Shown here one piece after another: positions 1-7,155 of a DNA stretch of 17,794 nt. The DNA is taken from assembly GCA_044870295.1 (NCBI GenBank), contig JBIOYQ010000166.1:1-17794 (forward strand). Direction: 5' to 3'. The position numbers and the translations under genes were made by a program. Numbering within the stretch: position 1 is the first letter of the stretch; each line of letters begins with the position of its first letter. The stretch comes from AC-52 sp044870295 (GTDB taxonomy: Bacteria; Actinomycetota; UBA4738). The notes under the pieces are model-generated. The model made no database searches and was not told the DNA's origin. It saw only the letters and a list, made by a program, of their open reading frames with translations.

Positions 1-9
1 CCGGCGACG

Positions 10-1629
10 TCAGACGACACTGACGGTGACACGGTGATAGCCGGTCGCGCCCGACGGCGCGGGGCCGTGGTCGGCGGGAACCTGAGGGGCACCCTCCCCA
101 TCAGTTGCCCGAACCACGAGTTCGTAGGAACCGGCCTGCTGCGGCTGCCACGGGAGGCTCCAAAGCGTCCACGACAGGGGTGACACGCCGTAGTCGATCG
201 ACGCGGGAGTCCATGCTCTCCCACCGTCCGTGCTCACCTCGACCGACCTGATGCCACGATCACCGGCGAACGCCACGCCCCCGATCTCGACGGGTCCAGC
301 CGCCAGCGACAGCCGCGACCCGGCGGCGGGCCGGTCGATGCGCGACATGCTCTGGACGGTCTGGGCCTTCCAGCCCTGTCGCTCGTAGTAGCCGCGCACC
401 GTGTGATCGGCCAGCTCGATGCGGTCGACCCACTTCACACTGACCTCGCCGTAGCCTCCCGGGACGAGTACGCGCACCGGGTAGCCGTGCCGCCGCGGCA
501 GTGGGACGCCGTTCATGGCGAAGGCCACCAGGGTTGCGGGGTTCATGGCCCGGTCGAGCGGGACTGTGTGGACGTAGCCGTCCGCGGCGTGGAGCACGAC
601 CAGGGCGGCCTGGGGCTTGGGTCCGGCAGACGCCAGCAGGGTTCGCAGGGGGACGCCCTCCCACACCGCATTGCTCATGAGGTGGCCGCCGACGGGATTG
701 CTGATGCACTCGAGTGTGGTGGGCTGGGTAACGGTCTGCATCGCCCGCAGATCCTGGAAACCATAGGTGTGCGGCCGCTCCACCTCCCCGGTCACCTGGA
801 GTCGCCACAGATCCGCGTCGACGTCCGGATCGATCAGGTTCTTCGTGACCACGTAGAAGCGGTCGTTCGGCGTCACAGTGTCCAGCTTCAGCCCTCTCGT
901 CTGGAGCCCGTCGTAGCCGAAGCCGCCGAAGGTGGCCCTCCGGTACAGGGATCTGGTCAGCAGCCCGGCTATCGCGGCCAGCACGAGTCCGGCCCCTCCG
1001 ACCAGGAGCGCGCGCCGACCGACGGGGCGCCCGGATCTGTCCGCGCCCTGGTCGTCGGAGGGATCGATCGAGGTGGCGGACCTCTGGGTCATCGACCGGC
1101 CCAGCGTCACCAGGACCGCACCGTAGACGCCGAGCGCGACGAGCAACCCGATCGACGTCGTCACCAAGGCCCAACCCGGCGACAGCCCTCGGTAGTTGGA
1201 GGACGCCACCGGCCAGAGCACGATGACCGACAGCAGCCACACGAGGAACAGGGGAACGCCGATGATCGCGACGAACGGACGGAGTCGGGGTCGATGACCT
1301 CCGCGGTCAGATCGTCGCCACCACCACAAGGCGACGAGCAGGAGCACGACGCCGCCGATGAGACCAAGCGCCAGCTGCCCGGCCAACCACAGGAAGAAGG
1401 CCACCTCCTTCCCCTTCACCAGACCCCCGAACCGGGCCACCACGCGGTTGAACTCCTGGATCGACAGCGTGGGGATGATGCGGTCGCTCACCAACTCGAC
1501 CGGCAAGGGAACTCCGAGGAAGACCCGCTCCAGCAACGTGGTGGTGGTCATCGCCAAGGCGGCCACGGTCCCGCCGAGGATGGCCAGGCCGTCGGTCCTA
1601 GTCAGACCGAGTCGAGTCTGGCGAACCAT
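10..1629 (-). CDS. Membrane-anchored sulfite-oxidase-family molybdopterin oxidoreductase
   Basis: Predicted 539-residue molybdoenzyme. Hydrophobic segments are visible near residues 14-34, 75-103, 118-141, 152-174 and 204-224, followed by an extracytoplasmic oxidoreductase domain from about residue 240 and a C-terminal Ig-like Mo-co dimerisation domain (about 430-539, with a VSTDGGRAW motif). Cys308 in TLECISNPVGG is at the position of the cysteine that binds molybdenum in the sulfite oxidase/YedY family; PGGYGEVSVKWV at 390-401 is also a family hallmark. The ATG at 1629 was chosen because an upstream extension would run through the methyltransferase gene and has no recognisable domain; the chosen start overlaps that gene by 28 bases. 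It is the last gene of a four-gene operon. The substrate is unknown; family members act on sulfite, sulfoxides or methionine sulfoxide. Family assignment is firm, exact reaction is not. Confidence 0.9.
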   Translation of the reverse strand: MVRQTRLGLTRTDGLAILGGTVAALAMTTTTLLERVFLGVPLPVELVSDRIIPTLSIQEFNRVVARFGGLVKGKEVAFFLWLAGQLALGLIGGVVLLLVALWWWRRSDRGGHRPRLRPFVAIIGVPLFLVWLLSVIVLWPVASSNYRGLSPGWALVTTSIGLLVALGVYGAVLVTLGRSMTQRSATSIDPSDDQGADRSGRPVGRRALLVGGAGLVLAAIAGLLTRSLYRRATFGGFGYDGLQTRGLKLDTVTPNDRFYVVTKNLIDPDVDADLWRLQVTGEVERPHTYGFQDLRAMQTVTQPTTLECISNPVGGHLMSNAVWEGVPLRTLLASAGPKPQAALVVLHAADGYVHTVPLDRAMNPATLVAFAMNGVPLPRRHGYPVRVLVPGGYGEVSVKWVDRIELADHTVRGYYERQGWKAQTVQSMSRIDRPAAGSRLSLAAGPVEIGGVAFAGDRGIRSVEVSTDGGRAWTPASIDYGVSPLSWTLWSLPWQPQQAGSYELVVRATDGEGAPQVPADHGPAPSGATGYHRVTVSVV

Positions 1630-2264
1630 CGTCCTCCCGTCCCCCACAGCTCCTTCACCGTGAAACCCGTGCCCTCGGCCAGCTCGGCCAACGCCGGCGG
1701 TCCCACGACGGCCCAGGCGAACCAGTCGCCGGCGGCCGCGAGTCCATCGGACACGACCTTCACCACGATGGACCTGGACGATGGCTCGACGGGATCCAAC
1801 TCCACGAGAACCCGGCCTCCGGGTCGGAGCAGCCTTCGCGCTCTCAGCAGCAGCGATCGCGGGTCGCCCCCGATCCCCACGTTCCCGTCGAGCAGGAGCA
1901 CGGTCCCCCATCGTCCGGTACCCGGCACGGGGTCGAACACCGATCCCTTCAAGACCGGAGCTCCTCGCCTGCTCGCCAGGCGAACCGCCCAGGGCGCCGA
2001 GTCGACACCCAGAGCACCGATCCCTCGTTGCACAAGTGCAACGGTATGCCGGCCCGGGCCACAGCCGACGTCCAGCACGGGCGGCACGGCCCGCGACAGC
2101 ACACGCTGTTCGATCGCGTCGGGCATCCCCATCCAGCGTTCCGTCTCCAACGAGATCGCCAATCCGGTGGCGGAACCAAGGCCAAAGCTGGGGTGGCGCG
2201 CGAAGTGATCGAGCGTGTTGTTCAGGGCCCTGGCCACGACATCGAACGGCGCGTGGGCGATCAT
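1602..2264 (-). CDS. Class I SAM-dependent methyltransferase
   Basis: 220 residues. The SAM-binding motif I is VLDVGCGPGRH at residues 63-73, followed by GVDSAP (acidic motif II region) and a LLLDGN...LLRPGGRVLVELDP segment typical of motifs post-I to IV in the Rossmann methyltransferase fold. No signal peptide or membrane segment, so it is cytoplasmic. The ATG at 2264 overlaps the stop of the preceding gene as ATGA (positions 2264-2261), which fixes the start and suggests translational coupling. It is the third gene in a GT2, DUF2064, methyltransferase, molybdoenzyme operon, so its substrate is probably an intermediate made by the two transferases upstream. The methyl acceptor cannot be read from the sequence. 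Confidence 0.88.
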   Translation of the reverse strand: MIAHAPFDVVARALNNTLDHFARHPSFGLGSATGLAISLETERWMGMPDAIEQRVLSRAVPPVLDVGCGPGRHTVALVQRGIGALGVDSAPWAVRLASRRGAPVLKGSVFDPVPGTGRWGTVLLLDGNVGIGGDPRSLLLRARRLLRPGGRVLVELDPVEPSSRSIVVKVVSDGLAAAGDWFAWAVVGPPALAELAEGTGFTVKELWGTGGRWFARLDSV

Positions 2265-2968
2265 GCCGCGCCAGACCCGACCAGACGCCGGGCTCCTGCG
2301 CGGGCGTGGGACCCGCTTCGCGCCGCGAGAGCGATCCTCACCTGTTCGACTGCCGCTGCGAACCCGGATGCGGGGATCGTCCCGGCGACCGCCATGGCAT
2401 CGGCGAACGTGTCGACGTCGCGGAGGACCGGCAGCGGTTCCCATCGCAGCCCGAGCGCATCCAGCCGCGACGCCTGGGCGACCCACGTGGTGCTCGTGCT
2501 CATCGGGACGCCGAGGAACACCTCGGGGTTCGGCCGCCAGAGCCCGACCCCCCACCAGCCCCCGTCTGCCGCCCGTCCGAGCACGGCGTCGGTCGACCGA
2601 CCCAAGGCCGCCGACGCCATGGCGATCATGGACGACGACAGCTGCGGTGTATCCATCCCAATCAGGAACGCCGGTTGTCCGATGTCGTCGAACGCATTGG
2701 CCAGCCGCTCGTCCAGTCCTCCGCCTCGCTGTGAGATGAGTTCGAAAGCGTTGGGGATCCACGACGGCTCGTCCCCCTCCAGCGCGATCACACGTCGGCG
2801 AACCGGGGCGCGGAGCACAGCCTGCAGCGTGTCCGCGAGGGCAGCCTTGGCCACGGCAGCGGCTTCCACGAAGGACGCGGGAGGGCAGAGTCGGGTCTTC
2901 ACGCGGCCAGGCACGGGCGCCTTCGCCAGGACGACCACCGCCACGTCCACGTCGTCTGCGGCCCTCAC
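2261..2968 (-). CDS. TIGR04282/DUF2064 family nucleotidyl- or glycosyltransferase
   Basis: 235 residues with a GT-A-like fold of the family called rSAM/selenodomain-associated transferase 1. Family motifs are visible: AKAPVPGRVKTRL at 15-27 (nucleotide binding), GMDTPQL at 104-110 (the usual GxDxP metal-binding region) and ADGGWWGVGL at 134-143. The start is a GTG at 2968 overlapping the TGA of the preceding gene as GTGA; a longer ORF exists upstream in this frame but it lies inside the GT2 gene and has no family similarity. No membrane segment. In known genomes this family often sits beside a GT2 enzyme, as here. Its chemistry is unproven in most members; some take part in glycan or arsenosugar-like biosynthesis. 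The function here is inferred only from family and operon. Confidence 0.88.
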   Translation of the reverse strand: MRAADDVDVAVVVLAKAPVPGRVKTRLCPPASFVEAAAVAKAALADTLQAVLRAPVRRRVIALEGDEPSWIPNAFELISQRGGGLDERLANAFDDIGQPAFLIGMDTPQLSSSMIAMASAALGRSTDAVLGRAADGGWWGVGLWRPNPEVFLGVPMSTSTTWVAQASRLDALGLRWEPLPVLRDVDTFADAMAVAGTIPASGFAAAVEQVRIALAARSGSHARAGARRLVGSGAA

Positions 2969-3606
2969 CGCAGGACCATCGCCATGTCGCGCACGGCTCG
3001 CACGGTGCCCCTCACCGTCCCGCTCACCTTGGACCGGCCGGTCCGAGCCCGGTAGGGAACGGGCACGGTCGCGATGCGCCACCCGGCCGTGGCGGCGCGA
3101 AGCACCATCTCCAGAGGCCACCCGAAGCCACGATCCGAGATGCGCAGACCCAGGAGGTCGGTGCGCCGAGCCGCGCGCATCGGTCCGATGTCTCGCACCC
3201 CAAGACCGGTGCGACGCCGGACTTCGAACGCCAGCGCGCGATTGAGTAGACGGGCGTGCAACGGCCAGGCCCCCCGATCCGGAACGCGCTCGCACACGAT
3301 GAGTTCGGCTTCTCCGGAACAGACCGGCTCGGCCACGGTCACCAGATCGGCGGGATCGAGCGAGCCGTCGCAGTCCATGAAACACACGACGTCATCCGTC
3401 GCCGACAGGAGCCCGGCATGGCATGCCGAACCGAAGCCAGGCCTGGGCTCGTGGACCACCTGTACACCGAGTTCCCGTGCGATCTGGGCGGAGCCGTCGG
3501 TCGATCCGTTGTCAACGACGAGGGGCCGGTATCCCGAAGGCATGGCGGAGATCACGGCAGGCAGCGCCTCGCCCTCATTCAGGACGGGCAGGACGACGTC
3601 GGGCAT
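2965..3606 (-). CDS. Glycosyltransferase family 2 (soluble)
   Basis: 213 residues, a compact GT-A domain without membrane helices. LPVLNEGEALP at 6-16 and VVDNGSTDGSA at 30-40 bind the sugar nucleotide; the metal-binding D-x-D is DCD at 78-80 within MDCDGSLDP. RGAWPLHARLLNRAL, RDIGPMRA and SDRGFGWPLEMVLRA match the DPM1-like subgroup that typically loads a sugar on a polyprenyl phosphate or similar lipid. The ATG at 3606 is preceded at 7 bases by TAGATT on the minus strand, consistent with a leaderless transcript, and there is no Shine-Dalgarno. First gene of the four-gene operon; its stop overlaps the next start by 4 bases. Donor and acceptor are unknown. Confidence 0.9.
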   Translation of the reverse strand: MPDVVLPVLNEGEALPAVISAMPSGYRPLVVDNGSTDGSAQIARELGVQVVHEPRPGFGSACHAGLLSATDDVVCFMDCDGSLDPADLVTVAEPVCSGEAELIVCERVPDRGAWPLHARLLNRALAFEVRRRTGLGVRDIGPMRAARRTDLLGLRISDRGFGWPLEMVLRAATAGWRIATVPVPYRARTGRSKVSGTVRGTVRAVRDMAMVLR

Positions 3607-3613
3607 CGGTTGG

Positions 3614-3619
3614 AATCTA
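3614..3619 (-). promoter_or_regulatory. Leaderless -10 box (TAGATT) for the GT2 operon
   Basis: On the minus strand TAGATT is followed by 7 bases and then the ATG at 3606. This TANNNT hexamer at 7 bases would place the transcription start at or next to the A of the ATG. No good -35 hexamer is visible at the usual spacing, which is common for actinobacterial leaderless promoters. Inferred from sequence only. Confidence 0.5.
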
Positions 3620-3706
3620 CCCGGGCTTGATGACGCCGCCGTGACGGACTCCTTACGAGATCCGAAATTCGGCTGGAGCTCTGCGTGATCGACCCGGGCC
3701 CGTTCC

Positions 3707-3712
3707 TATCCT
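3707..3712 (+). promoter_or_regulatory. Leaderless -10 box (TATCCT) for the GT-C-like gene
   Basis: TATCCT sits exactly 7 bases before the GTG at 3720, and no Shine-Dalgarno precedes either that GTG or the alternative ATG at 3738. This spacing favours the GTG as the true start on a leaderless mRNA. The region 3620-3706 between the two divergent promoters also holds the TGACG/TTACG repeat described in the findings. Confidence 0.45.
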
Positions 3713-3719
3713 CGGTTCG

Positions 3720-5060
3720 GTGGGAACGCTGTCCGCGATGGAAACGGTCACCAGGCCCCAACCTCCTTCGACGCGGGTTCAACGGGGGCCGGTCAGCCGG
3801 TGGTTCATGCGCACGGCGATCCCCCTCGTGGCGTGGGCATCGGTCGTTGGCCTAGCCCGATGGCAAGGGCTCCGAGTGATGCATCGAGATCCGCGGGCGG
3901 CACTGTTCTTCCCTCCTCTGGCCGTGCGGTACGACCCCCGAGCGAACTGGCTGCTGGTCGCTCCTGTGCTGTTCGCGGTTCTCCTCGTGGCGATGTCTGC
4001 GTGGGTCGCAAGGACCGCGCGGTGGCGCGTGCTGATCCTTGTGGCGTTCGCCGCGGCGGCGGGCTGGGCCGTGGCCTTGGCCCAGGTCGACGGCGTGGCC
4101 GGACTGACCGGTGACGCCAACTACCTCCACGACGTGACGTTCGTTCGCGATCCTGTCTCGTTCCTGTCGGGATTCGTCGCGAACATCGCTCACTACACGC
4201 AGCACGTCCGGGCCCATCCGCCCGGGTTCCTGATCCTGCTCTGGGGCATGCGGCGCTTGGGCCTGGGCGGAGCGGGGTGGGAGAGTGCGGCCGTGATCGC
4301 GGCCGGGGCGGCCGCGGTCCCAGCAGCGCTGATGGTCGTTCGAGAGCTGGCCGGTGAGCGGACAGCCCGATCCGCCGCGCCCTTCCTGGTGCTGGCCCCG
4401 ATCGCCATCTGGGTGGCCACGTCAGCGGACAGCCTCTTCATGGGCGTCACGGCCTGGTCGGTCGCTACGCTCGTGCTCTCCACCGGCCGGTCGGGTCGGA
4501 GATCCGATGTCCTCGCGGCGCTGGGCGGATTGCTCTTCGGGGCCGGTCTGTTCCTGTCCTACGGCATCGCCCTAGTCGCGCTGGTCCCGGTCTCGATCGC
4601 CGTCGCCCGGCGCCGGCTCCGGCCGCTGATCGTGGCCGCTGGCGGCATCGCGGCCGTCGGCGCGGTGTTTGCGGCTGCCGGCTTCTGGTGGTTCCGCGGA
4701 CTGCAAGCCACCGTGGACCAGTACACGATGAGCGCCGCGCAATTCCGGCCGCAGCGCGCGTTCTGGCTGATCGATCTGGGCGCCTTCGCCATCGCCGTCG
4801 GACCGGCCACGGCGGTGGCCCTGGCCAGGCTCCGGAACCGCTGGGTCTGGGTCCCGGTCGTCGCGGCGCTCGTGGCCGTGGCGCTCGCAGACCTCAGCGG
4901 GTTGTCGAAGGGCGAGGTCGAGCGCATCTGGCTCCCGTTCGCGCCGTGGATCCTGGTGGCGGGCGTGTCGCTCGACGGCGACCGCCCCGAGGGGCGGCCG
5001 TGGCTGGCCGTTCAGGCGGCGGCGTGCCTGTGGTTGCAGGTCTTCGTCCGAGGGCCCTGA
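3720..5060 (+). CDS. Polytopic membrane protein, GT-C glycosyltransferase-like
   Basis: 446 residues with about ten hydrophobic segments along its length. After the second or third helix comes a polar loop containing GDANYLHDV and HVRAHPPG (162-169), a layout typical of GT-C enzymes, in which an acidic residue in the first extracytoplasmic loop is catalytic and the sugar donor is a polyprenyl-phosphate sugar. A C-terminal LSGLSKGEVERIWLPFAPW segment near 392-410 is a feature I associate with an actinobacterial family of uncharacterised membrane proteins. It is divergent from the GT2/DUF2064/methyltransferase/molybdoenzyme operon and shares its promoter region, so it may act in the same pathway, for example by using a lipid-linked sugar made by the GT2 enzyme. 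The start could also be the ATG at 3738. Family-level call only. Confidence 0.75.
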   Translation: MGTLSAMETVTRPQPPSTRVQRGPVSRWFMRTAIPLVAWASVVGLARWQGLRVMHRDPRAALFFPPLAVRYDPRANWLLVAPVLFAVLLVAMSAWVARTARWRVLILVAFAAAAGWAVALAQVDGVAGLTGDANYLHDVTFVRDPVSFLSGFVANIAHYTQHVRAHPPGFLILLWGMRRLGLGGAGWESAAVIAAGAAAVPAALMVVRELAGERTARSAAPFLVLAPIAIWVATSADSLFMGVTAWSVATLVLSTGRSGRRSDVLAALGGLLFGAGLFLSYGIALVALVPVSIAVARRRLRPLIVAAGGIAAVGAVFAAAGFWWFRGLQATVDQYTMSAAQFRPQRAFWLIDLGAFAIAVGPATAVALARLRNRWVWVPVVAALVAVALADLSGLSKGEVERIWLPFAPWILVAGVSLDGDRPEGRPWLAVQAAACLWLQVFVRGP

Positions 5061-5094
5061 CCAGCCGCCCAGGGTCGCCGGCCTCCCGGCCCCG

Positions 5095-5100
5095 TACCAT
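5095..5100 (+). promoter_or_regulatory. Possible leaderless -10 box (TACCAT) for the YcaQ-like gene
   Basis: TACCAT ends 9 bases before the ATG at 5110, and there is no Shine-Dalgarno in between. A weak 5-base-pair GC hairpin (5077-5090) lies just upstream. The gene could instead be read through from the membrane protein gene 49 bases upstream. Confidence 0.3.
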
Positions 5101-5109
5101 GCCGCTGCG

Positions 5110-6336
5110 ATGCGCCCACGGAGGATCTCGATCCAGACGGCCCGCCGGCTGGCGATCAGCAGGCAGCACCTCGCCGCGCCCCGGCCCACCCCCGATCGCG
5201 AGGGGATCATGGACGTCACGCGCGACGTGGGGTGCCTCCAGCTCGATCCCATCAGCGTGGTGGCTCGCAGCCACATCCTTGTCCTGTGGAGCCGGCTCGG
5301 TCCCTATCCCCTGTCGGAGCTGGACGCCCTGCTGTGGGAGGAGCGCAGGCTCTTCGAGTACTGGGCGCATGCGGCCTCCATCGTGCTGACCGAGGACTAT
5401 CCGATCCACCACTGGCTCATGCGGCGGTATCCGCGACCCGTGTACTCCCATGGAAAGAGGACTGCCGAATGGCTCGAGGCGAACCAGGAGCTTCGCCGTC
5501 ATGTCCTCACGCAACTGCGCCGCCGAGGACCTCTCCGTTCTCGCGATCTGGAGGATCGCTCCCACGCACCCTGGCGATCGGGCGGTTGGACGAACGAGCG
5601 TAACGTCGGACGGATGATCGACATCCTCTGGACGCAGGGAAAGGTGATGGTGGCCGGCAGGGTGGGTCTCGAGAAGACCTACGACCTGGCCACCAAGCTC
5701 CTCCCGCCATGGACCCCGAAGGAGCGACTGTCCGACCGAGAGCTGTCCCGCCGGGCCTCCCAGCGGTCGCTGCGCGCCCTCGGCGTGGCCACGGCGCGAA
5801 ACATCGAGAACCACTTCACCCTGAACCGTTATCCGGACCTGGCGGGCACGCTCGCCGGGCTGGAGCGCGGCGGGTCTATCGAGCGCGTCGAGATCGACGG
5901 CCTCCCCGGAACGTGGTTCGTTCACGCGCAGGACCTCCCGCTGCTGGAGCATCTGGAGACCGGGGACTGGACCCCCAGGACCACGCTGCTGTCGCCGTTC
6001 GACAACCTGATCTACGAGCGCAGCCGAACTGAGCAGCTGTTCGGGTTCCGCTTTCGCACGGAGATCTACGTACCGAAGGAGCGCCGGCAGTTCGGGTACT
6101 ACCTGCTGCCGATCCTGCACGGCGACCGACTCATCGGCCGGATCGATGCGGCCATGGATCGCGCAGGCCGAAAGCTCATCCTCAAGTCTGTCCACGCCGA
6201 GCCCCACGCGCCCCTGAACCGCGCGACCGGGCGAGCCGTCGGCGGAGCGGTCCACGAGCTGGCCGCCTTCCTGGGCGCGACGGCCGTCGACGTGACCGGT
6301 CCGGCACCGGAAGCCTGGCGGCGATCGCTGGCCTGA
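5110..6336 (+). CDS. ycaQ: Winged-helix DNA glycosylase, YcaQ/AlkX type
   Basis: 408 residues, the normal length of the HTH_42 family of DNA glycosylases that unhook interstrand crosslinks and remove bulky alkylated purines. The catalytic motif is QLD at 44-46 in CLQLDPISVVARS; the QxD form is typical of the YcaQ/AlkX branch, while the azinomycin-resistance AlkZ branch has QxQ. LFEYWAHAASIV near 81-92 and the C-terminal SPFDNLIYERSRTEQLFGFRFR and GYYLLPILHGDRLIGRIDAAMDR segments are family hallmarks. The winged-helix repeats lie between about residues 120 and 260. It would act in the cytoplasm on damaged DNA. No antibiotic biosynthesis genes are nearby, so general genome maintenance is more likely than self-resistance. 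The ATG at 5110 fits the family N-terminus (ISIQTARRLAI). Confidence 0.88.
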   Translation: MRPRRISIQTARRLAISRQHLAAPRPTPDREGIMDVTRDVGCLQLDPISVVARSHILVLWSRLGPYPLSELDALLWEERRLFEYWAHAASIVLTEDYPIHHWLMRRYPRPVYSHGKRTAEWLEANQELRRHVLTQLRRRGPLRSRDLEDRSHAPWRSGGWTNERNVGRMIDILWTQGKVMVAGRVGLEKTYDLATKLLPPWTPKERLSDRELSRRASQRSLRALGVATARNIENHFTLNRYPDLAGTLAGLERGGSIERVEIDGLPGTWFVHAQDLPLLEHLETGDWTPRTTLLSPFDNLIYERSRTEQLFGFRFRTEIYVPKERRQFGYYLLPILHGDRLIGRIDAAMDRAGRKLILKSVHAEPHAPLNRATGRAVGGAVHELAAFLGATAVDVTGPAPEAWRRSLA

Positions 6337-6345
6337 GCGGGACGA

Positions 6346-6361
6346 TTACGAGACCCTTACG
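6346..6361 (+). promoter_or_regulatory. Direct repeat TTACG-N6-TTACG, candidate response-regulator box
   Basis: Two TTACG copies start at 6346 and 6357, an 11-base period, which is the spacing commonly bound by OmpR/PhoB-type dimers. They lie about 90 bases before the start of an OmpR-type regulator, so autoregulation is possible. A candidate -10 (TAGCGT, 6399-6404) is downstream. Binding is inferred, not shown. Confidence 0.3.
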
Positions 6362-6447
6362 GTTGCGACTCCTCGGAACGCTTCTGGCGTCGTCGGAGTA
6401 GCGTCGAACCCGCTTCTCATCGCCCCGAAACGGAGATCATCAACGAC

Positions 6448-7155
6448 ATGAGCGGAGGAAACGGACGTCGGCGCATCCTGGTGGTCGAAGACGACCCGAC
6501 GGTCTCCGACGTGGTCGTGCGGTATCTGGACCGTGAAGGCTACGACGTCGAGGCCGTCGCCGATGGCCTCCTCGCGGTGGAGCGGGCGCGAACCGACCCT
6601 CCGGACCTGATGGTGCTCGACCTCATGCTGCCCGGGCTGGACGGCCTCGAGGTATTTCGGCGGCTTCGTTCGGTCGCGCCGATCCCCGTCATCATGCTGA
6701 CCGCTCGAGGAGACGAAGCCGACCGCGTCACCGGGCTGGAGCTGGGAGCCGACGACTACATGGCCAAGCCCTTCTCGCCGCGGGAGCTGACCGCTCGGGT
6801 GAGATCGGTGCTGCGCCGGGCCGAGGGCCACGTCGGCGACGTGGCCGGCAATGGCTCGCGCGAACTCCAGGCCGGCGACCTGTCGGTCGACGTCCAGGCC
6901 CGCGAGGTCCGGCTCGCCGGTGAACCGCTGTCGCTCACCGTCAGGGAGTTCGACCTACTGGTGTTCCTGATGCAACACCCACGTCATGTGTTCCGTCGCG
7001 AGGAGCTGCTCGAGCGGGTGTGGGGGTACACGTTCGGAGACACGTCGACCGTCACGGTGCACGTCCGTCGTCTCCGAGAGAAGGTGGAAGACGATCCCTC
7101 GTCACCTCGGTACGTCCAGACCGTGTGGGGCGTGGGCTACCGGTTCGAGCCATGA
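6448..7155 (+). CDS. OmpR-family response regulator
   Basis: 235 residues. The receiver domain (9-125) has the acidic pair D15/D16, the phosphoacceptor D58 in MVLDLMLPGLDG, T85 in MLTARGDE and K107 in YMAKPF, so all switch residues are present. The C-terminal winged-helix DNA-binding domain (about 138-235) carries LTVREFDLLVFLMQHPRHVFRREELLERVWGY and VHVRRLREKVE, typical of OmpR/PhoB regulators. A GGAG lies 12 bases before the ATG, a rather long spacing. The stop overlaps the start of the histidine kinase gene as ATGA, so the pair is translated together. The regulon is unknown; an 11-base direct repeat upstream may be its own binding site. Confidence 0.95.
   Translation: MSGGNGRRRILVVEDDPTVSDVVVRYLDREGYDVEAVADGLLAVERARTDPPDLMVLDLMLPGLDGLEVFRRLRSVAPIPVIMLTARGDEADRVTGLELGADDYMAKPFSPRELTARVRSVLRRAEGHVGDVAGNGSRELQAGDLSVDVQAREVRLAGEPLSLTVREFDLLVFLMQHPRHVFRREELLERVWGYTFGDTSTVTVHVRRLREKVEDDPSSPRYVQTVWGVGYRFEP

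Noticed and set aside
403..2208. Long plus-strand open frame opposite the molybdoenzyme and methyltransferase
   Set aside because: Its translation is low-complexity, rich in Gln/His/Arg with no domain, and lies antisense to two genes with clear motifs; it is a high-GC shadow frame.
5077..5090. GCCGG-CCTC-CCGGC hairpin as a terminator
   Set aside because: Only five pairs, no T-tract, and such hairpins are common by chance at this GC content.
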